This document shows positions 1-8,427 of a stretch of 34,446 nucleotides of DNA, piece by piece. The position numbers and the translations under genes are program-made. Numbering within the stretch: position 1 is the first letter of the stretch; each line of letters opens with the position of its first letter. Location of the stretch: assembly GCF_001544135.1 (NCBI RefSeq), contig NZ_BCPV01000037.1, forward strand, positions 1 through 34,446, given 5' to 3'. Origin of the DNA: Geobacillus zalihae NBRC 101842 (GTDB lineage: Bacteria > Bacillota > Bacilli > Bacillales > Anoxybacillaceae). The notes beneath the pieces were generated by a model. It searched no databases and was not told the origin of the DNA. It saw only the letters and a list, made by a program, of their open reading frames with translations.

Positions 1-525
1 GTCAAGCGTCCTGTCGGCCAAATAACCCGCTAGACTTTCGACGCGCGCTTCCATTGTCTGCTTCAACTCCGCTGGCAATACATCGCGTATCGGCCGCAGA
101 CGCCACGTTTCGCTCCACCGTTCGTACGCTCGCTCAGCTTGCTCGGCCGCCATCGCCTCGAGCCGCTCGGCGGGAGAGCGAATACCAAGGCGTTCAAGCA
201 ACTCAGCCGGCGTTTCTTTGCGCGCAAGCCACTTTCGAAGCCATTCCCGCCCCCACTCGGCCATCTCGGCCGTAAAGGACGGATCCATGAGTTTGCGCCG
301 CAATCCTTCCGGCGTCACCAAATGTTCCACGACCGTTTTCCCGAGCTGTTCGGCCAGCTCCCGCCGCCGCTTTGGAATCAATCCCGGCGTAAACGGCAGC
401 CGTTTTCCAAACACGTACATCGGCTCATATGGGCGAAACAGCATCACGATGGCGATAAAATTCGTCACCCCGCCAATGAGCGCCCCGACCGCCACCATAA
501 ACAGCAAATAAACGAACGTTTCCAT
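1..525 (-). CDS. yheB: DUF445 family membrane protein, YheB-like (3' end outside window)
   Basis: The minus strand is open from an ATG at 525 to the window edge, giving 175 codons with no stop, so the C-terminus is missing. The N-terminus ([20 protein letters not shown]) is a hydrophobic segment followed by [15 protein letters not shown] and a PGLIPKRR motif, which is typical of DUF445 proteins such as Bacillus subtilis YheB. The rest is charged and helical, with many Glu/Arg. A good ribosome site (GGAAGGAGAAGAGG) lies directly before the start. It is divergent from the ATP-grasp array, the same neighbourhood as in Bacillus, where yheB lies by yheC/yheD. Its biochemical role is unknown. A membrane location is inferred from the first 25 residues. 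Confidence 0.85.
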   Translation of the reverse strand, partial: METFVYLLFMVAVGALIGGVTNFIAIVMLFRPYEPMYVFGKRLPFTPGLIPKRRRELAEQLGKTVVEHLVTPEGLRRKLMDPSFTAEMAEWGREWLRKWLARKETPAELLERLGIRSPAERLEAMAAEQAERAYERWSETWRLRPIRDVLPAELKQTMEARVESLAGYLADRTLD

Positions 526-651
526 CCTCTTCTCCTTCCGTCCCCGCCGCTGTCACCAAACGGCGTCCGTCATCATACGATGGCGATATAAACGTTTGCC
601 TAATTGTTCATTATAGAGCTTGCCTGACGAATGCGCAAATGAGGGACTGCG

Positions 652-1728
652 ATGAGCAAACAACGAACGATGGCTGTGCTGACGGAAATCAATGAAACAA
701 GTGAACGGGCTGCCTTTGGATCCATCCATCATTTTTGCGAGGAATTGGCGGCATATGCTAGAAAGCGTGGTCTCTTTTTTTACGTATCCTCGCCGGCGCT
801 TTACTTAGAGGGAGTCGGCTATCAGTGGACCGAAAGCGGATGGGGCAAGCGGGACGTGCCTCCAGCCGATGTCGTTTACAATCGCCTTCACTCGCGCAAG
901 CTCGAACGCTCCCCTTTGTTTGCCGAGCTGCTCGCCCGGCTTGCCGAAGAAAACGGGATGATGTTCAACCATCGCTTTTTGCATAAATGGGAAGTGCACT
1001 GCCATTTTGAGCGGCACGAGTACTTGCACCCGCACTTGCCGAAAACGGCGCTCTGGAGCGGTCAACATACGCTTGAGGCGTTCCTTGACGCTTTCCCATC
1101 CGTCTTTCTCAAGCCGATCTATGGCAGCCAAGGGCGAGGGATTTTCTGCCTCCAACATTCGGACGACGGAATTTGTCTTCGCCATTCCACTTCCGCTTCA
1201 ACGGCCGTATATCGTTCGATGGACGCTTTAGCTTCCGCTTTGCGGCAACAAATCCGAACGCCGATGATCATCCAACAAGGGCTTGAACTTCGCACCCTCG
1301 ACGGCCGCCCGGTCGATTTTCGCCTGCTTTGTCATCGCGTCCGCCACCATGATTGGCGCGTCACTTCCGCCGTCGCCCGCATCGCGCCGCCCGGCCAATT
1401 CGTGGCCAACCTTGCCCGCGGCGGGGAGCTCATGGCGGTCAATGACGTCTTGCGGAAGTGGTACACGAGAGTTGACGCGTTCCAGCAAAAACAGCTTCTG
1501 AGAGAAATCGCACTGGAATCCGCTGCCGTTCTCGCCTCGGAAGCGGAAGGACTGTATGGAGAGTTTGGCGTTGATCTTGCCATTGACATCCATGGCCAGC
1601 CGTGGATCATCGAGGTGAATACGAAGCCGTCGAAACAGACGGATATGGCCGCTTCCTACCAATCGGTCCGCCCGTCGGCGAAGGCGATCATCGACTATAG
1701 TTTGACATTGATGGAAGAAAAGGAGTGA
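652..1728 (+). CDS. yheC: YheC/YheD family ATP-grasp protein (copy 1, 358 aa)
   Basis: First of four tandem paralogues. The family is annotated as endospore coat-associated and has an ATP-grasp fold, which normally ligates a carboxylate to an amine using ATP; the substrate is unknown. Visible motifs are VVYNRLHSRK near residue 75, FNHRFLHKWEV near 105, the ATP-binding strand FLKPIYGSQGRGIF at about 152-165, a DFRLLCH motif near 220, and the metal-binding end DLAIDIHGQPWIIEVNTKP near 305-326. Start ATG at 652 with a modest ribosome site (TGAGGGA). The stop is followed 6 bases later by the next gene, whose ribosome site (AAAGGAGTG) lies in this gene's last codons, so the genes are probably one operon. 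Function in this organism is inferred from the family only. Confidence 0.88.
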   Translation: MSKQRTMAVLTEINETSERAAFGSIHHFCEELAAYARKRGLFFYVSSPALYLEGVGYQWTESGWGKRDVPPADVVYNRLHSRKLERSPLFAELLARLAEENGMMFNHRFLHKWEVHCHFERHEYLHPHLPKTALWSGQHTLEAFLDAFPSVFLKPIYGSQGRGIFCLQHSDDGICLRHSTSASTAVYRSMDALASALRQQIRTPMIIQQGLELRTLDGRPVDFRLLCHRVRHHDWRVTSAVARIAPPGQFVANLARGGELMAVNDVLRKWYTRVDAFQQKQLLREIALESAAVLASEAEGLYGEFGVDLAIDIHGQPWIIEVNTKPSKQTDMAASYQSVRPSAKAIIDYSLTLMEEKE

Positions 1729-1734
1729 ACCGTT

Positions 1735-2802
1735 TTGCTTTCACTCGGTTTTGTCACCCTTGACGAACAGCAAGACCACACGTATTGCAAGGAGGTGGCG
1801 AAACGCGCCAGACGCTACGGCATTTCCGTCTGCCGCTTTTCACCGCTATCGATCGATCCGCAGACGGAAAACGTCCGCGGCTTTCTCTTTCAAGAGGAAA
1901 CGAACGAATGGACAAACGCCGTCTTTGCCATTCCGCCATTTTTATATGACCGCTGCTTTTACGGCCATGATGAGCGGTCCAAAAAAGCAAAACCGATTAT
2001 GAACTGGTTGAAGCAGCGACCTGACCTCACGTTTTTAGGCTATGGCCTGCCGGGCAAATGGGACGTATATGAAGCGCTCTCCTCTCACCCGCTCTTGTCC
2101 GCATACGTGCCTCCGACTGTCCGTCTTGAGCGCGCCGATGATGTGCTTGCGCTTCTCCGCCGCGAACAAGCCGCCATCGCCAAGCCGGTGCACGGCTCCG
2201 GGGGACGCGGTATTGGCATCTTTCAAAAGAAAGGGAAGGCGCTGTCCGTCCAAGACAGTCACGGTCAAGAACAGGCCGTCATTGCCCGCCGAAGCGAGCT
2301 GGAACAACTCCTCGCCTCTTGGAGCCGCCGCGGCGAGTATGTCCTGCAGCCATTGCTTCAGCTATCGACCCCGGAGGGTGAACCGTTTGACCTCCGCATT
2401 CTTTTGCAAAAGGATGAAAACGGACACTGGGTGGAGCGGGTGCGGGCCGTGCGAGTCGGCCGACCGGGGGCATGGGTGGCCAACGTCTGCGCCGGCGCGG
2501 ACATTCGTCCGTTTTCCGAGTGGCTCGACCGCCTTTCCTCTTCAAAACGTCTCTTCGTGCTCGATGGCGTTGAGACGATCATCCGCACGCTGCCAGTTTA
2601 TATAGATCACATGTTCGGACCTTTGTTTGAAATCGGCTTGGATCTTGGTGCGACCGACAACGGGGCGGTGTGGATTTTGGATGTCAATTCCAAGCCGGGG
2701 AGAAAAGTGGCGCATCTTCTGCCCCCGGAGCAACAAAACGAACTGTACGAAGCGCCGCTTCGGTATTGCTTGTTTTTGGCCAGAGGGGGGAAAAGCCAAT
2801 GA
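1735..2802 (+). CDS. YheC/YheD family ATP-grasp protein (copy 2, 355 aa)
   Basis: Second paralogue. It starts with TTG at 1735, about 9 bases after AAGGAG; no ATG fits better, and MLSLGFVTLDEQ is the usual family N-terminus. Motifs: FLYDRCFYGHD near 65 replaces the VVYNR motif of copy 1, GLPGKWDVYEAL near 100, the ATP-binding strand AIAKPVHGSGGRGIGIF near 147-163, FDLRILLQKD near 218, and EIGLDLGATDNGAVWILDVNSKPG near the C-terminus, where Asp-Val-Asn replaces Glu-Val-Asn. The stop overlaps the next start (ATGA at 2799-2802), so translation is probably coupled. This copy has diverged from the other three at the Asn-Arg position before the ATP-binding region, so its substrate may differ. Confidence 0.86.
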   Translation: MLSLGFVTLDEQQDHTYCKEVAKRARRYGISVCRFSPLSIDPQTENVRGFLFQEETNEWTNAVFAIPPFLYDRCFYGHDERSKKAKPIMNWLKQRPDLTFLGYGLPGKWDVYEALSSHPLLSAYVPPTVRLERADDVLALLRREQAAIAKPVHGSGGRGIGIFQKKGKALSVQDSHGQEQAVIARRSELEQLLASWSRRGEYVLQPLLQLSTPEGEPFDLRILLQKDENGHWVERVRAVRVGRPGAWVANVCAGADIRPFSEWLDRLSSSKRLFVLDGVETIIRTLPVYIDHMFGPLFEIGLDLGATDNGAVWILDVNSKPGRKVAHLLPPEQQNELYEAPLRYCLFLARGGKSQ

Positions 2803-4148
2803 CCTACACGTTGATCATTGACGAAAAACAAACAAATACGGTGATTCTTCCCGCCACGCTCCAAACATCTAGGCAAACATCAGCCGCGTTCGGCAGCCTT
2901 GTCACCCCATGCCGGGTCATTTCTTCCCCCCGTCTTGTCGACCGTGTGATTGTGTCGCATGACGTTGCCCGATGCTTGTCGATCCCATTTGCCGCTGACG
3001 TTCATGTCTTTTTGACCGATGAAGCTGTTCACTTCGGGCCGCTTGTCGGCATTTTGACCGCCGGATTCACAAAGTCGCTCCACCGCCCGGTCGGCAGCCG
3101 GAGCTTCTTTTTTGCCAAGTTGCTGGCGCAAGAAAAGCAAGTCGGCGGATTTGCCTTTTTGTTTGGCGCGCCCCATATTGACTGGGAAAACGGCATGACG
3201 AACGGCTATTTTTACACGGAGCGCGGCTGGGAACGCCATACGGTGCCGTTGCCGAATGTCGTTTACAACCGGCTGCCAAACCGGCGCGTCGAAAAGGAGG
3301 AAACGTTTCAAACGATGACGAAGACGCTGCAAACCACCTACGGCATCCCGATCTTTAACGGGTGTTTTTTCAACAAATGGGACATTTACCGCCGGCTCGC
3401 TCTTCATCCGAAGGCGCAGCCGTATTTGCCGGCGACGTCCGCCCACGTGACGCAGCACACCATTGAGCAGTTTCTTGCCCGCTACCGTGAAGCGTACATC
3501 AAGCCGGCCGACGGCAGCCTCGGCCGCGGCATTTATCATGTAGCGAAAAAAAACGCCTATGAATGCCGGTTCCGCGATGAAAGCGGAGAAATCCAAACAG
3601 TGCTGTTTCCGACCGCCATGGCGGTGTGGCATCATTTGCTCGCCCATGCGCCGCTTCACCGCTATGTCATCCAACAAGCGGTTCCGCTTCTTGCCGTCAA
3701 CGGCCGACCGGCTGATTTCCGCGTTCACGTTAACAAAAACGAACACGGCATATGGCAAGTGAGCGCCATCGCCGCCAAAATCGCTGGAAAACAAAGCATC
3801 ACGACCCATATGAACAGCGGAGGCATCGTCAAAACGCTGGAAGAAATTTTCCCGGATGCCGCCGAGCGCGAAATCATGCTCGCCCGTCTTTCTGACGCCG
3901 CCCTTACGCTCAGCCGTTGCCTTGATGAAGCATCAGAAACGTTGATCGGCGAAATCGGTTTTGACCTTGGTGTTGACCAACAAGGAAGGATTTGGATGTT
4001 TGAAGCCAATTCCAAACCCGGACGGTCGATTTTTAAGCATCCAAAATTAAAGGACGCAGACGAACGAACAGCGCGGTTGCCGCTCGCTTACGCCGTCCAC
4101 CTCAGCAAAACAGCCATCACCGAACCCGAGGCGCTTTGGCCATGCTGA
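2799..4148 (+). CDS. yheD: YheD-like ATP-grasp protein (copy 3, 449 aa)
   Basis: Third and longest paralogue, close to the about 450 residues of Bacillus YheD. The start is the ATG at 2799, which overlaps the previous stop and lies after GAGGGGGGAAAA. An upstream in-frame ATG at 2670 lies inside copy 2 and is rejected. It carries an extra N-terminal region of about 100 residues before the common core (LVGILTAGF, then VVYNRLPNRRVEKEETF, FNGCFFNKWDIYRRL, AYIKPADGSLGRGIYHV, DFRVHVNKN, GEIGFDLGVDQQGRIWMFEANSKPG). The core therefore has the ATP lysine region and the acidic/Asn metal site of the ATP-grasp fold. Its stop overlaps the start of copy 4. Spore-coat association is family knowledge, not seen here. 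Confidence 0.88.
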   Translation: MTYTLIIDEKQTNTVILPATLQTSRQTSAAFGSLVTPCRVISSPRLVDRVIVSHDVARCLSIPFAADVHVFLTDEAVHFGPLVGILTAGFTKSLHRPVGSRSFFFAKLLAQEKQVGGFAFLFGAPHIDWENGMTNGYFYTERGWERHTVPLPNVVYNRLPNRRVEKEETFQTMTKTLQTTYGIPIFNGCFFNKWDIYRRLALHPKAQPYLPATSAHVTQHTIEQFLARYREAYIKPADGSLGRGIYHVAKKNAYECRFRDESGEIQTVLFPTAMAVWHHLLAHAPLHRYVIQQAVPLLAVNGRPADFRVHVNKNEHGIWQVSAIAAKIAGKQSITTHMNSGGIVKTLEEIFPDAAEREIMLARLSDAALTLSRCLDEASETLIGEIGFDLGVDQQGRIWMFEANSKPGRSIFKHPKLKDADERTARLPLAYAVHLSKTAITEPEALWPC

Positions 4149-5308
4149 CGATCGGCTACCGTCCTGACACCGGCGAGTGGGTGTGCAACAGTCCGGGCGG
4201 CCCTTATCGATTCGGCAGCGGCTGGGTTGCTCCCGCCGCTGTCCTTCCCGATCTCGTCTTTCCCGTCCGCGAGCAAGATGGACGGGTGGGACCGCTCGTC
4301 GGCGTGCTGGTCAGCGCCTCGTCCCTTTCCGCTTTGCTGGCTGGGAAAAAGCCGTGGCTTGAAACCGTTATCCGCTCCATCCACAAAGCCGGCGGCATCT
4401 CCGTCGTCAGTGCGGCCGCCGGCATCGGAGAGAAAACGGTCTCCGGATATCTATTCGTTCCGACGCTTCATCGTTTCATCGAAGCGGCCGCTCCACTGCC
4501 CGATGTCGTCTACAATCGAGTAAAAAGCCGCGAAGAAGAAGAAAGCGAGCCGTTTCAAACGGCGGCTGCCCAGTTGAGCGCCCATGGCGTTCCACTTGTC
4601 AACCGCTCTTTTTTCCGCAAATCGGACGTTTATGACGCGCTGCGGTCCGACCGCCGGCTCTGGCCGCATCTATTGCCGACGGCGCCTGTCCAAACAGCGG
4701 CCGATCTTCGCGCTTGGCTCCGCCAATACAGCTGCATTTACTTGAAGCGGGATGACGGCGCCAGAGGAATGGGGCTGTTTCGTCTCACCGCCTTGTCAGA
4801 GACGGAAGCCATTTGCGAATATCCGGGCGGCCAAAAACGGTTCTGCTCGCTCGATGCGCTCGCATCACTCATTCAGTCCGGCCGCTACATCGCCCAAGCA
4901 TTGGCTGAAACGGACGAGTGGAATGGACGCCGCTACGATTTGCGCGTGCTCGCCCATTGGCACAACGGCCGCCATACGATCACCGGCATCGGTGTTCGTT
5001 CGGCCGACGTCGAGTCGGTGACGACCCATGTGTTTCATGGCGGAACCATCCTCCCGTACAAAGAAGTCAAGGAACGCATCGATGAAGCGGCGCTCGAGCG
5101 GCTTATTGCCTTGAGCGGCGCACGCCTTGGCGAACGGTTTGGCTTTGTCGGCGAGTTTTCCGCCGACATCGGCGTCGGAAGCGAACGCGAGCTTTACATT
5201 TATGAAATCAACGCCAAGCCGATGGTGTTTGATGAGCCGGAGATTGAGGCACGGCGGCTTGAGAGGCTCAATCAGCTGTTTGCCGAGCTCGCTCATCGTA
5301 CGCCATAG
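4142..5308 (+). CDS. YheC/YheD family ATP-grasp protein (copy 4, 388 aa)
   Basis: Fourth paralogue. ATG at 4142 lies 10 bases after GAGG and overlaps the stop of copy 3 (4146-4148). A TTG at 4136 would add two residues but is too close to the same site. Core motifs are present: GRVGPLVGVLVS near 43, VVYNRVKSREEEES near 122, VNRSFFRKSDVYDAL, CIYLKRDDGARGMGLFRL, RYDLRVLAHW, and GEFSADIGVGSERELYIYEINAKP near the end. In this copy the ATP-binding strand reads LKRDDGARGMG instead of the KPxxGSxGRG of the other three, so nucleotide binding or specificity may differ. The last 41 bases overlap the convergent gene on the minus strand. Confidence 0.86.
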   Translation: MLTIGYRPDTGEWVCNSPGGPYRFGSGWVAPAAVLPDLVFPVREQDGRVGPLVGVLVSASSLSALLAGKKPWLETVIRSIHKAGGISVVSAAAGIGEKTVSGYLFVPTLHRFIEAAAPLPDVVYNRVKSREEEESEPFQTAAAQLSAHGVPLVNRSFFRKSDVYDALRSDRRLWPHLLPTAPVQTAADLRAWLRQYSCIYLKRDDGARGMGLFRLTALSETEAICEYPGGQKRFCSLDALASLIQSGRYIAQALAETDEWNGRRYDLRVLAHWHNGRHTITGIGVRSADVESVTTHVFHGGTILPYKEVKERIDEAALERLIALSGARLGERFGFVGEFSADIGVGSERELYIYEINAKPMVFDEPEIEARRLERLNQLFAELAHRTP

Positions 5309-5669
5309 CGAGAAACTGGCCGCTGTAGCGAAGCGCCTGGCGGAACACAGCATCAACCGCTTGTTTGGCGGCTCCATTTAAGCTTTGGCAGACGTTCTGG
5401 CATAACATCGCTTTTTCCCACTCAGCCGCCGCCATGGCTTGCAAGAGATCACAACGAGGTGCGCCTGCTTTGCTTTGCTCTCTTTCCGCTCGACCGTCGG
5501 CGTTAGCCCCAGCAACTAAATAATGCACGTATTGCCAAAGTTTACGCTGCCGCTCGGCTTCAGCCAAATAGACCGCCCATGCCTCATCCGTTTCCATCTC
5601 AGCGAGCTGCCGGGCTTTTTCTTCCGCCGCGGCGGTTGTTTCGAGCAATTTTTTGATCAGCATGATCAT
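5268..5669 (-). CDS. Uncharacterised helical protein (133 aa)
   Basis: No family recognised. The ATG at 5669 (start MIMLIKKLLETTAAAEEKAR) is preceded by GAAAGGGGCGG; a longer reading from 5804 has no ribosome site and crosses the divergent promoter region. The protein is rich in Ala, Glu and Gln, apparently all helical, with no membrane segment and three cysteines (in PRCDLLQ, MLCQNVCQ). It ends about 40 bases inside the 3' end of the ATP-grasp copy 4 on the other strand, so the two genes converge and overlap. Codon use looks coding throughout. Its place beside coat-associated genes suggests a sporulation role, but nothing in the sequence shows this. Confidence 0.6.
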   Translation of the reverse strand: MIMLIKKLLETTAAAEEKARQLAEMETDEAWAVYLAEAERQRKLWQYVHYLVAGANADGRAEREQSKAGAPRCDLLQAMAAAEWEKAMLCQNVCQSLNGAAKQAVDAVFRQALRYSGQFLAMAYDERARQTAD

Positions 5670-5784
5670 CGCGTGCCGCCCCTTTCTTGCCGCTTGTCCT
5701 CTTTCATCCATATGAATGGCATGGATAGCGTATGCCTCTTTTGGACAAACTTTAGGAAAAACGATGAGAGGAAGGAGCGAGATG

Positions 5785-5973
5785 ATGGAACGAAATGAAG
5801 CCAAGCGCCGGGATTCATTGTACGAAGGGCGCGATGAATACTATATGGACATCGACCGCATGATCAACGAAGGGATGGCCGGAGGTGCTGTGTACGGCCA
5901 CGGCGATGACGTCAACATGGAGGAAGCGCGCGATCTTGTCAAAGAAGAGCCGCCGTACGAAGCCGGCCAGTAA
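5785..5973 (+). CDS. Small acidic protein of unknown function (62 aa)
   Basis: A strong ribosome site (GAAGGAG at 5771-5777) lies 7 bases before the ATG at 5785; an ATG one codon earlier (5782) is possible. The product is hydrophilic and acidic, with Glu, Asp and several Tyr (DSLYEGRDEYYMDIDRM), then GMAGGAVYGHGDDVNMEEAR and an acidic tail. No membrane segment or known domain was recognised; short, Tyr/Gly/Glu-rich proteins of this kind are common in Bacillaceae genomes and are sometimes spore-linked. A good intrinsic terminator starts 6 bases after the stop, so it is the last gene of its unit. It is divergent from the 133-residue unknown gene. Confidence 0.65.
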   Translation: MERNEAKRRDSLYEGRDEYYMDIDRMINEGMAGGAVYGHGDDVNMEEARDLVKEEPPYEAGQ

Positions 5974-5978
5974 ACGGA

Positions 5979-6018
5979 GCCGATTTTCCCGCCTCGGGAA
6001 AGTCGGCCTTTTGTTTTA
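5979..6018 (+). terminator. Intrinsic terminator after the 62-aa gene
   Basis: GCCGATTTTCCCG pairs with CGGGAAAGTCGGC (13 bp with one G-U), loop CCT, followed by CTTTTGTTTT. Confidence 0.9.
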
Positions 6019-6142
6019 TGAAGCCTCTCCGCCAATGCGTTAGGCAGGGATCGTTCGAAACGACCGCTGTTGGCCAAGCCGCCCGTTCATCCTGCGGCTT
6101 TCCCGCTTTCATCCATTGTCTTTCTTTCCATTCGCGGGGATT

Positions 6143-6151
6143 TGGTATAAT
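6143..6151 (+). promoter_or_regulatory. Extended -10 promoter of the PucR-type gene
   Basis: TGGTATAAT is a perfect extended -10 (TGnTATAAT). No good -35 is seen 17 bases upstream, which an extended -10 can do without. Its last bases overlap an ATG at 6150, so transcription would start near 6157, after that ATG. This argues for the downstream start at 6213 for the regulator gene. Confidence 0.65.
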
Positions 6152-6212
6152 GAAAACAACGCCGATTCCTCTTCGGCGTGACATCATCCTTGACGGAAAG
6201 TGGTGCGCCGCG

Positions 6213-7103
6213 ATGCTAAAAGAGCTCGAATCGCTTTATGAAGGGGACATCGTCATCAACGGTCAGCCGGAACACCCCGAAGATTACGAATGGTTTTATA
6301 CCGCCGATGGTGATGAGATCGGCATCGCCAAGCATCGATTGACAGAGCAGGAGCGGCGATTGCTGGCGCTTTTTTTCACCCCCGCCGAGCGCCGACGCGA
6401 ACCGGAAAGCGAAGAGGAGCGGGCATGGAAACGATGGATGGCAACCGGCGACCCAGCCGCGCTCGCTCGGCTCGCTGCTCCGTATTGCCGGTTCATTCAT
6501 TTTACAGCCAGCCGGCCGATCACCAACAAAGAGGAGTTTGCTGACGCCGTTCGCGGCTTATTTTCCTCCCCGGTTGCCATCGTCTGGGAACAAGATCGGC
6601 GCGGGCTGATCGTCGAAGCGAAACAAAAGCGGACGACGGAGCCGCCTTCGTTAGCGGACATGGCTGAGGCGCTCGCCGCTGATTTTTATACGGCCATTCA
6701 TTTCTTGATCGGCCCAATCCGCTCCGTCGATGAACGGCTATATGAATCGTTTCTCCTTGAAAAAGAGTGTTTTTCCGCCGCTCGGCGCTTTTGGCCGAAA
6801 CGAACGGTGTACGAATGGGAAGACGTCATTCCGCTTCCGCTCTTTGAAGAAGGAGCAGTCAGTGAGAAAGCTCACCAAACCCTCTCGTTTCTTGACGGAT
6901 TCGACGAAGAGGAAGTGCGGGCGATGGAGACGTTTTTGCAATGCAACTTAAACGTCTCGATGGCAGCGAAAAAGCTGTATATGCACCGCAATAGTTTGCA
7001 ATATCGAATCGATAAATGGGCGGAGCAAACTGGTGTTGACATCAAACGGTTCAAAGGGGCGGCAGCCATCTATTTGGCTATCTTGCACCGGCGCCGTTCG
7101 TAA
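6213..7103 (+). CDS. PucR/CdaR-type helix-turn-helix regulator (296 aa)
   Basis: The C-terminal 60 residues match the PucR-type [23 protein letters not shown], then [26 protein letters not shown], where the Ser-Met-Ala-Ala-Lys and His-Arg-Asn-Ser-Leu motifs form the DNA-binding helices. The N-terminal 200 residues are a divergent sensory part without a recognised ligand domain. The start is uncertain. An ATG at 6150 adds 21 residues but overlaps the -10 box TATAAT; ATG 6213 ([14 protein letters not shown]) resembles the usual N-terminus of such regulators, with only GGAAAG 12 bases upstream. It is flanked by terminators, so it is monocistronic. Targets are unknown; the sugar-ABC ATPase gene next to it is one possibility. 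Confidence 0.8.
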   Translation: MLKELESLYEGDIVINGQPEHPEDYEWFYTADGDEIGIAKHRLTEQERRLLALFFTPAERRREPESEEERAWKRWMATGDPAALARLAAPYCRFIHFTASRPITNKEEFADAVRGLFSSPVAIVWEQDRRGLIVEAKQKRTTEPPSLADMAEALAADFYTAIHFLIGPIRSVDERLYESFLLEKECFSAARRFWPKRTVYEWEDVIPLPLFEEGAVSEKAHQTLSFLDGFDEEEVRAMETFLQCNLNVSMAAKKLYMHRNSLQYRIDKWAEQTGVDIKRFKGAAAIYLAILHRRRS

Positions 7104-7121
7104 TCCCCCGCTTTTTTGTCA

Positions 7122-7149
7122 TGTCGCCGAAAATCGGCGGCATTTTTTG
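7122..7149 (+). terminator. Intrinsic terminator after the PucR-type gene
   Basis: TGTCGCCGA pairs with TCGGCGGCA around an AAA loop, followed by TTTTTTGT. Confidence 0.9.
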
Positions 7150-7162
7150 TGCACCTCGTCCA

Positions 7163-7190
7163 TTTACGAATGTTCCTATTTTTCTATACA
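7163..7190 (+). promoter_or_regulatory. Candidate sigma-A promoter of msmX
   Basis: TTTACG, 16-base spacer, TATACA, about 40 bases before the msmX start and just after the previous terminator. Weak match on both boxes. Confidence 0.4.
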
Positions 7191-7231
7191 CTAATGGCAA
7201 GAAAACGATTTCGGCGATGAGGAGGATGGTT

Positions 7232-8344
7232 ATGGCAGAACTCATTCTTGATCATATTTACAAAATTTACGACAACAATGTGGTCGCCGTCAAAGACTTC
7301 AATTTACATATTCAAGACAAAGAGTTTATCGTATTTGTCGGCCCGTCCGGCTGCGGCAAATCCACCACGTTGCGGATGATCGCCGGCCTTGAGGAAATTT
7401 CCAAAGGCGATCTTTACATCGACGGCAAACGAATGAACGATGTGCCGCCGAAAGACCGCGACATCGCCATGGTGTTCCAAAACTACGCCCTGTATCCACA
7501 TATGAGCGTCTATGACAACATGGCGTTCGGTTTAAAACTGCGCAAATTCCCGAAAGCGGAAATTGAAAAACGCGTCCGCGAGGCGGCGCGCATTCTTGGG
7601 CTCGAGCAATATTTGGACCGCAAACCGAAAGCGCTCTCCGGCGGGCAACGGCAGCGCGTGGCATTGGGACGGGCCATCGTCCGCGATGCAAAAGTGTTTT
7701 TAATGGACGAGCCGCTCTCGAACTTGGATGCGAAACTGCGGGTGCAAATGCGCTCGGAGATCGCGAAGCTCCATCAGCGCTTGGAAACGACGACCATTTA
7801 CGTCACCCATGACCAAACGGAAGCCATGACAATGGCCACCCGTCTTGTCGTCATGAAAGACGGCGTCATCCAGCAAGTCGGAACGCCGCGCGAAGTATAC
7901 GAAAAACCGGAAAACATTTTTGTCGGCGGCTTTATCGGTTCACCGGCCATGAACTTCCTTCGTGGAACGCTCCAAGACGGCAAGTTTGTCGTCGGCCAAA
8001 CATCATTTGGCATTCCGGAAGGAAAAATGAAAGTGCTGCGTGAGCAAGGGTATGTCGGCAAGGAAGTGATTTTAGGCATTCGTCCGGAAGACATTCACGA
8101 CGAACCGCTCTTCCTTGAAGCATCTCCGTCGACGAAAGTCACCGCTCTCGTCGAAGTCGCCGAGCTGCTTGGCGCTGAATCGATGATTTATTTTAGCATC
8201 GACAACCAAGAATTGGTCGCTCGCATCGACGCCCGCACGGAAATCAAGCCGGGCCACCGGATTGACCTGGCGCTTGATATGAACAAAGCGCATTTCTTTG
8301 ACGTTGAAACGGAACGGCGCATCCGGGCGGCGGATGAAAAGTAA
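7232..8344 (+). CDS. msmX: Sugar ABC transporter ATP-binding protein, MsmX/UgpC type (370 aa)
   Basis: ATPase subunit that powers carbohydrate importers from the cytoplasmic face. Visible elements: Walker [10 protein letters not shown] near residue 38, Q-loop [17 protein letters not shown], signature [16 protein letters not shown], Walker [17 protein letters not shown], and switch His in [11 protein letters not shown]. The C-terminal 130 residues carry the regulatory OB-like domain ([14 protein letters not shown], then [11 protein letters not shown]) found in MalK, UgpC and MsmX. Start ATG at 7232 with GGAGG 6 bases upstream; a longer reading from 7121 crosses the terminator and promoter. No permease or binding protein is nearby, as with Bacillus MsmX, which serves several sugar importers. 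Sharing between importers is inferred from that family. Confidence 0.93.
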   Translation: MAELILDHIYKIYDNNVVAVKDFNLHIQDKEFIVFVGPSGCGKSTTLRMIAGLEEISKGDLYIDGKRMNDVPPKDRDIAMVFQNYALYPHMSVYDNMAFGLKLRKFPKAEIEKRVREAARILGLEQYLDRKPKALSGGQRQRVALGRAIVRDAKVFLMDEPLSNLDAKLRVQMRSEIAKLHQRLETTTIYVTHDQTEAMTMATRLVVMKDGVIQQVGTPREVYEKPENIFVGGFIGSPAMNFLRGTLQDGKFVVGQTSFGIPEGKMKVLREQGYVGKEVILGIRPEDIHDEPLFLEASPSTKVTALVEVAELLGAESMIYFSIDNQELVARIDARTEIKPGHRIDLALDMNKAHFFDVETERRIRAADEK

Positions 8345-8376
8345 CCCCCCATTGTTGTTCATATAGATTCATTCGA

Positions 8377-8408
8377 AGGCGTTCCGAAAAAAACGGAACG
8401 CCTTTCCT
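8377..8408 (+). terminator. Bidirectional terminator between msmX and the zinc-ribbon gene
   Basis: AGGCGTTCCG pairs with CGGAACGCCT across a 7-A loop. The T-rich tail TTCCTTT serves msmX; the opposite strand lies just past the stop of the convergent gene. Confidence 0.85.
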
Positions 8409-8427
8409 TTCCACTCCATCAACAGCC

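Noticed and set aside
526-651. Sigma-E/K-like boxes (CATACGAT, CATTATAG) between yheB and the ATP-grasp array
   Set aside because: No -35 element stands at the right spacing for either sporulation sigma factor; no promoter called, though divergent promoters must lie here.
2880-3809. Long open frame (309 codons) on the minus strand
   Set aside because: It lies wholly opposite the third ATP-grasp gene, has no ribosome site, and its residues (many Arg, Ala, Gly) are typical of an antisense shadow in GC-rich DNA.
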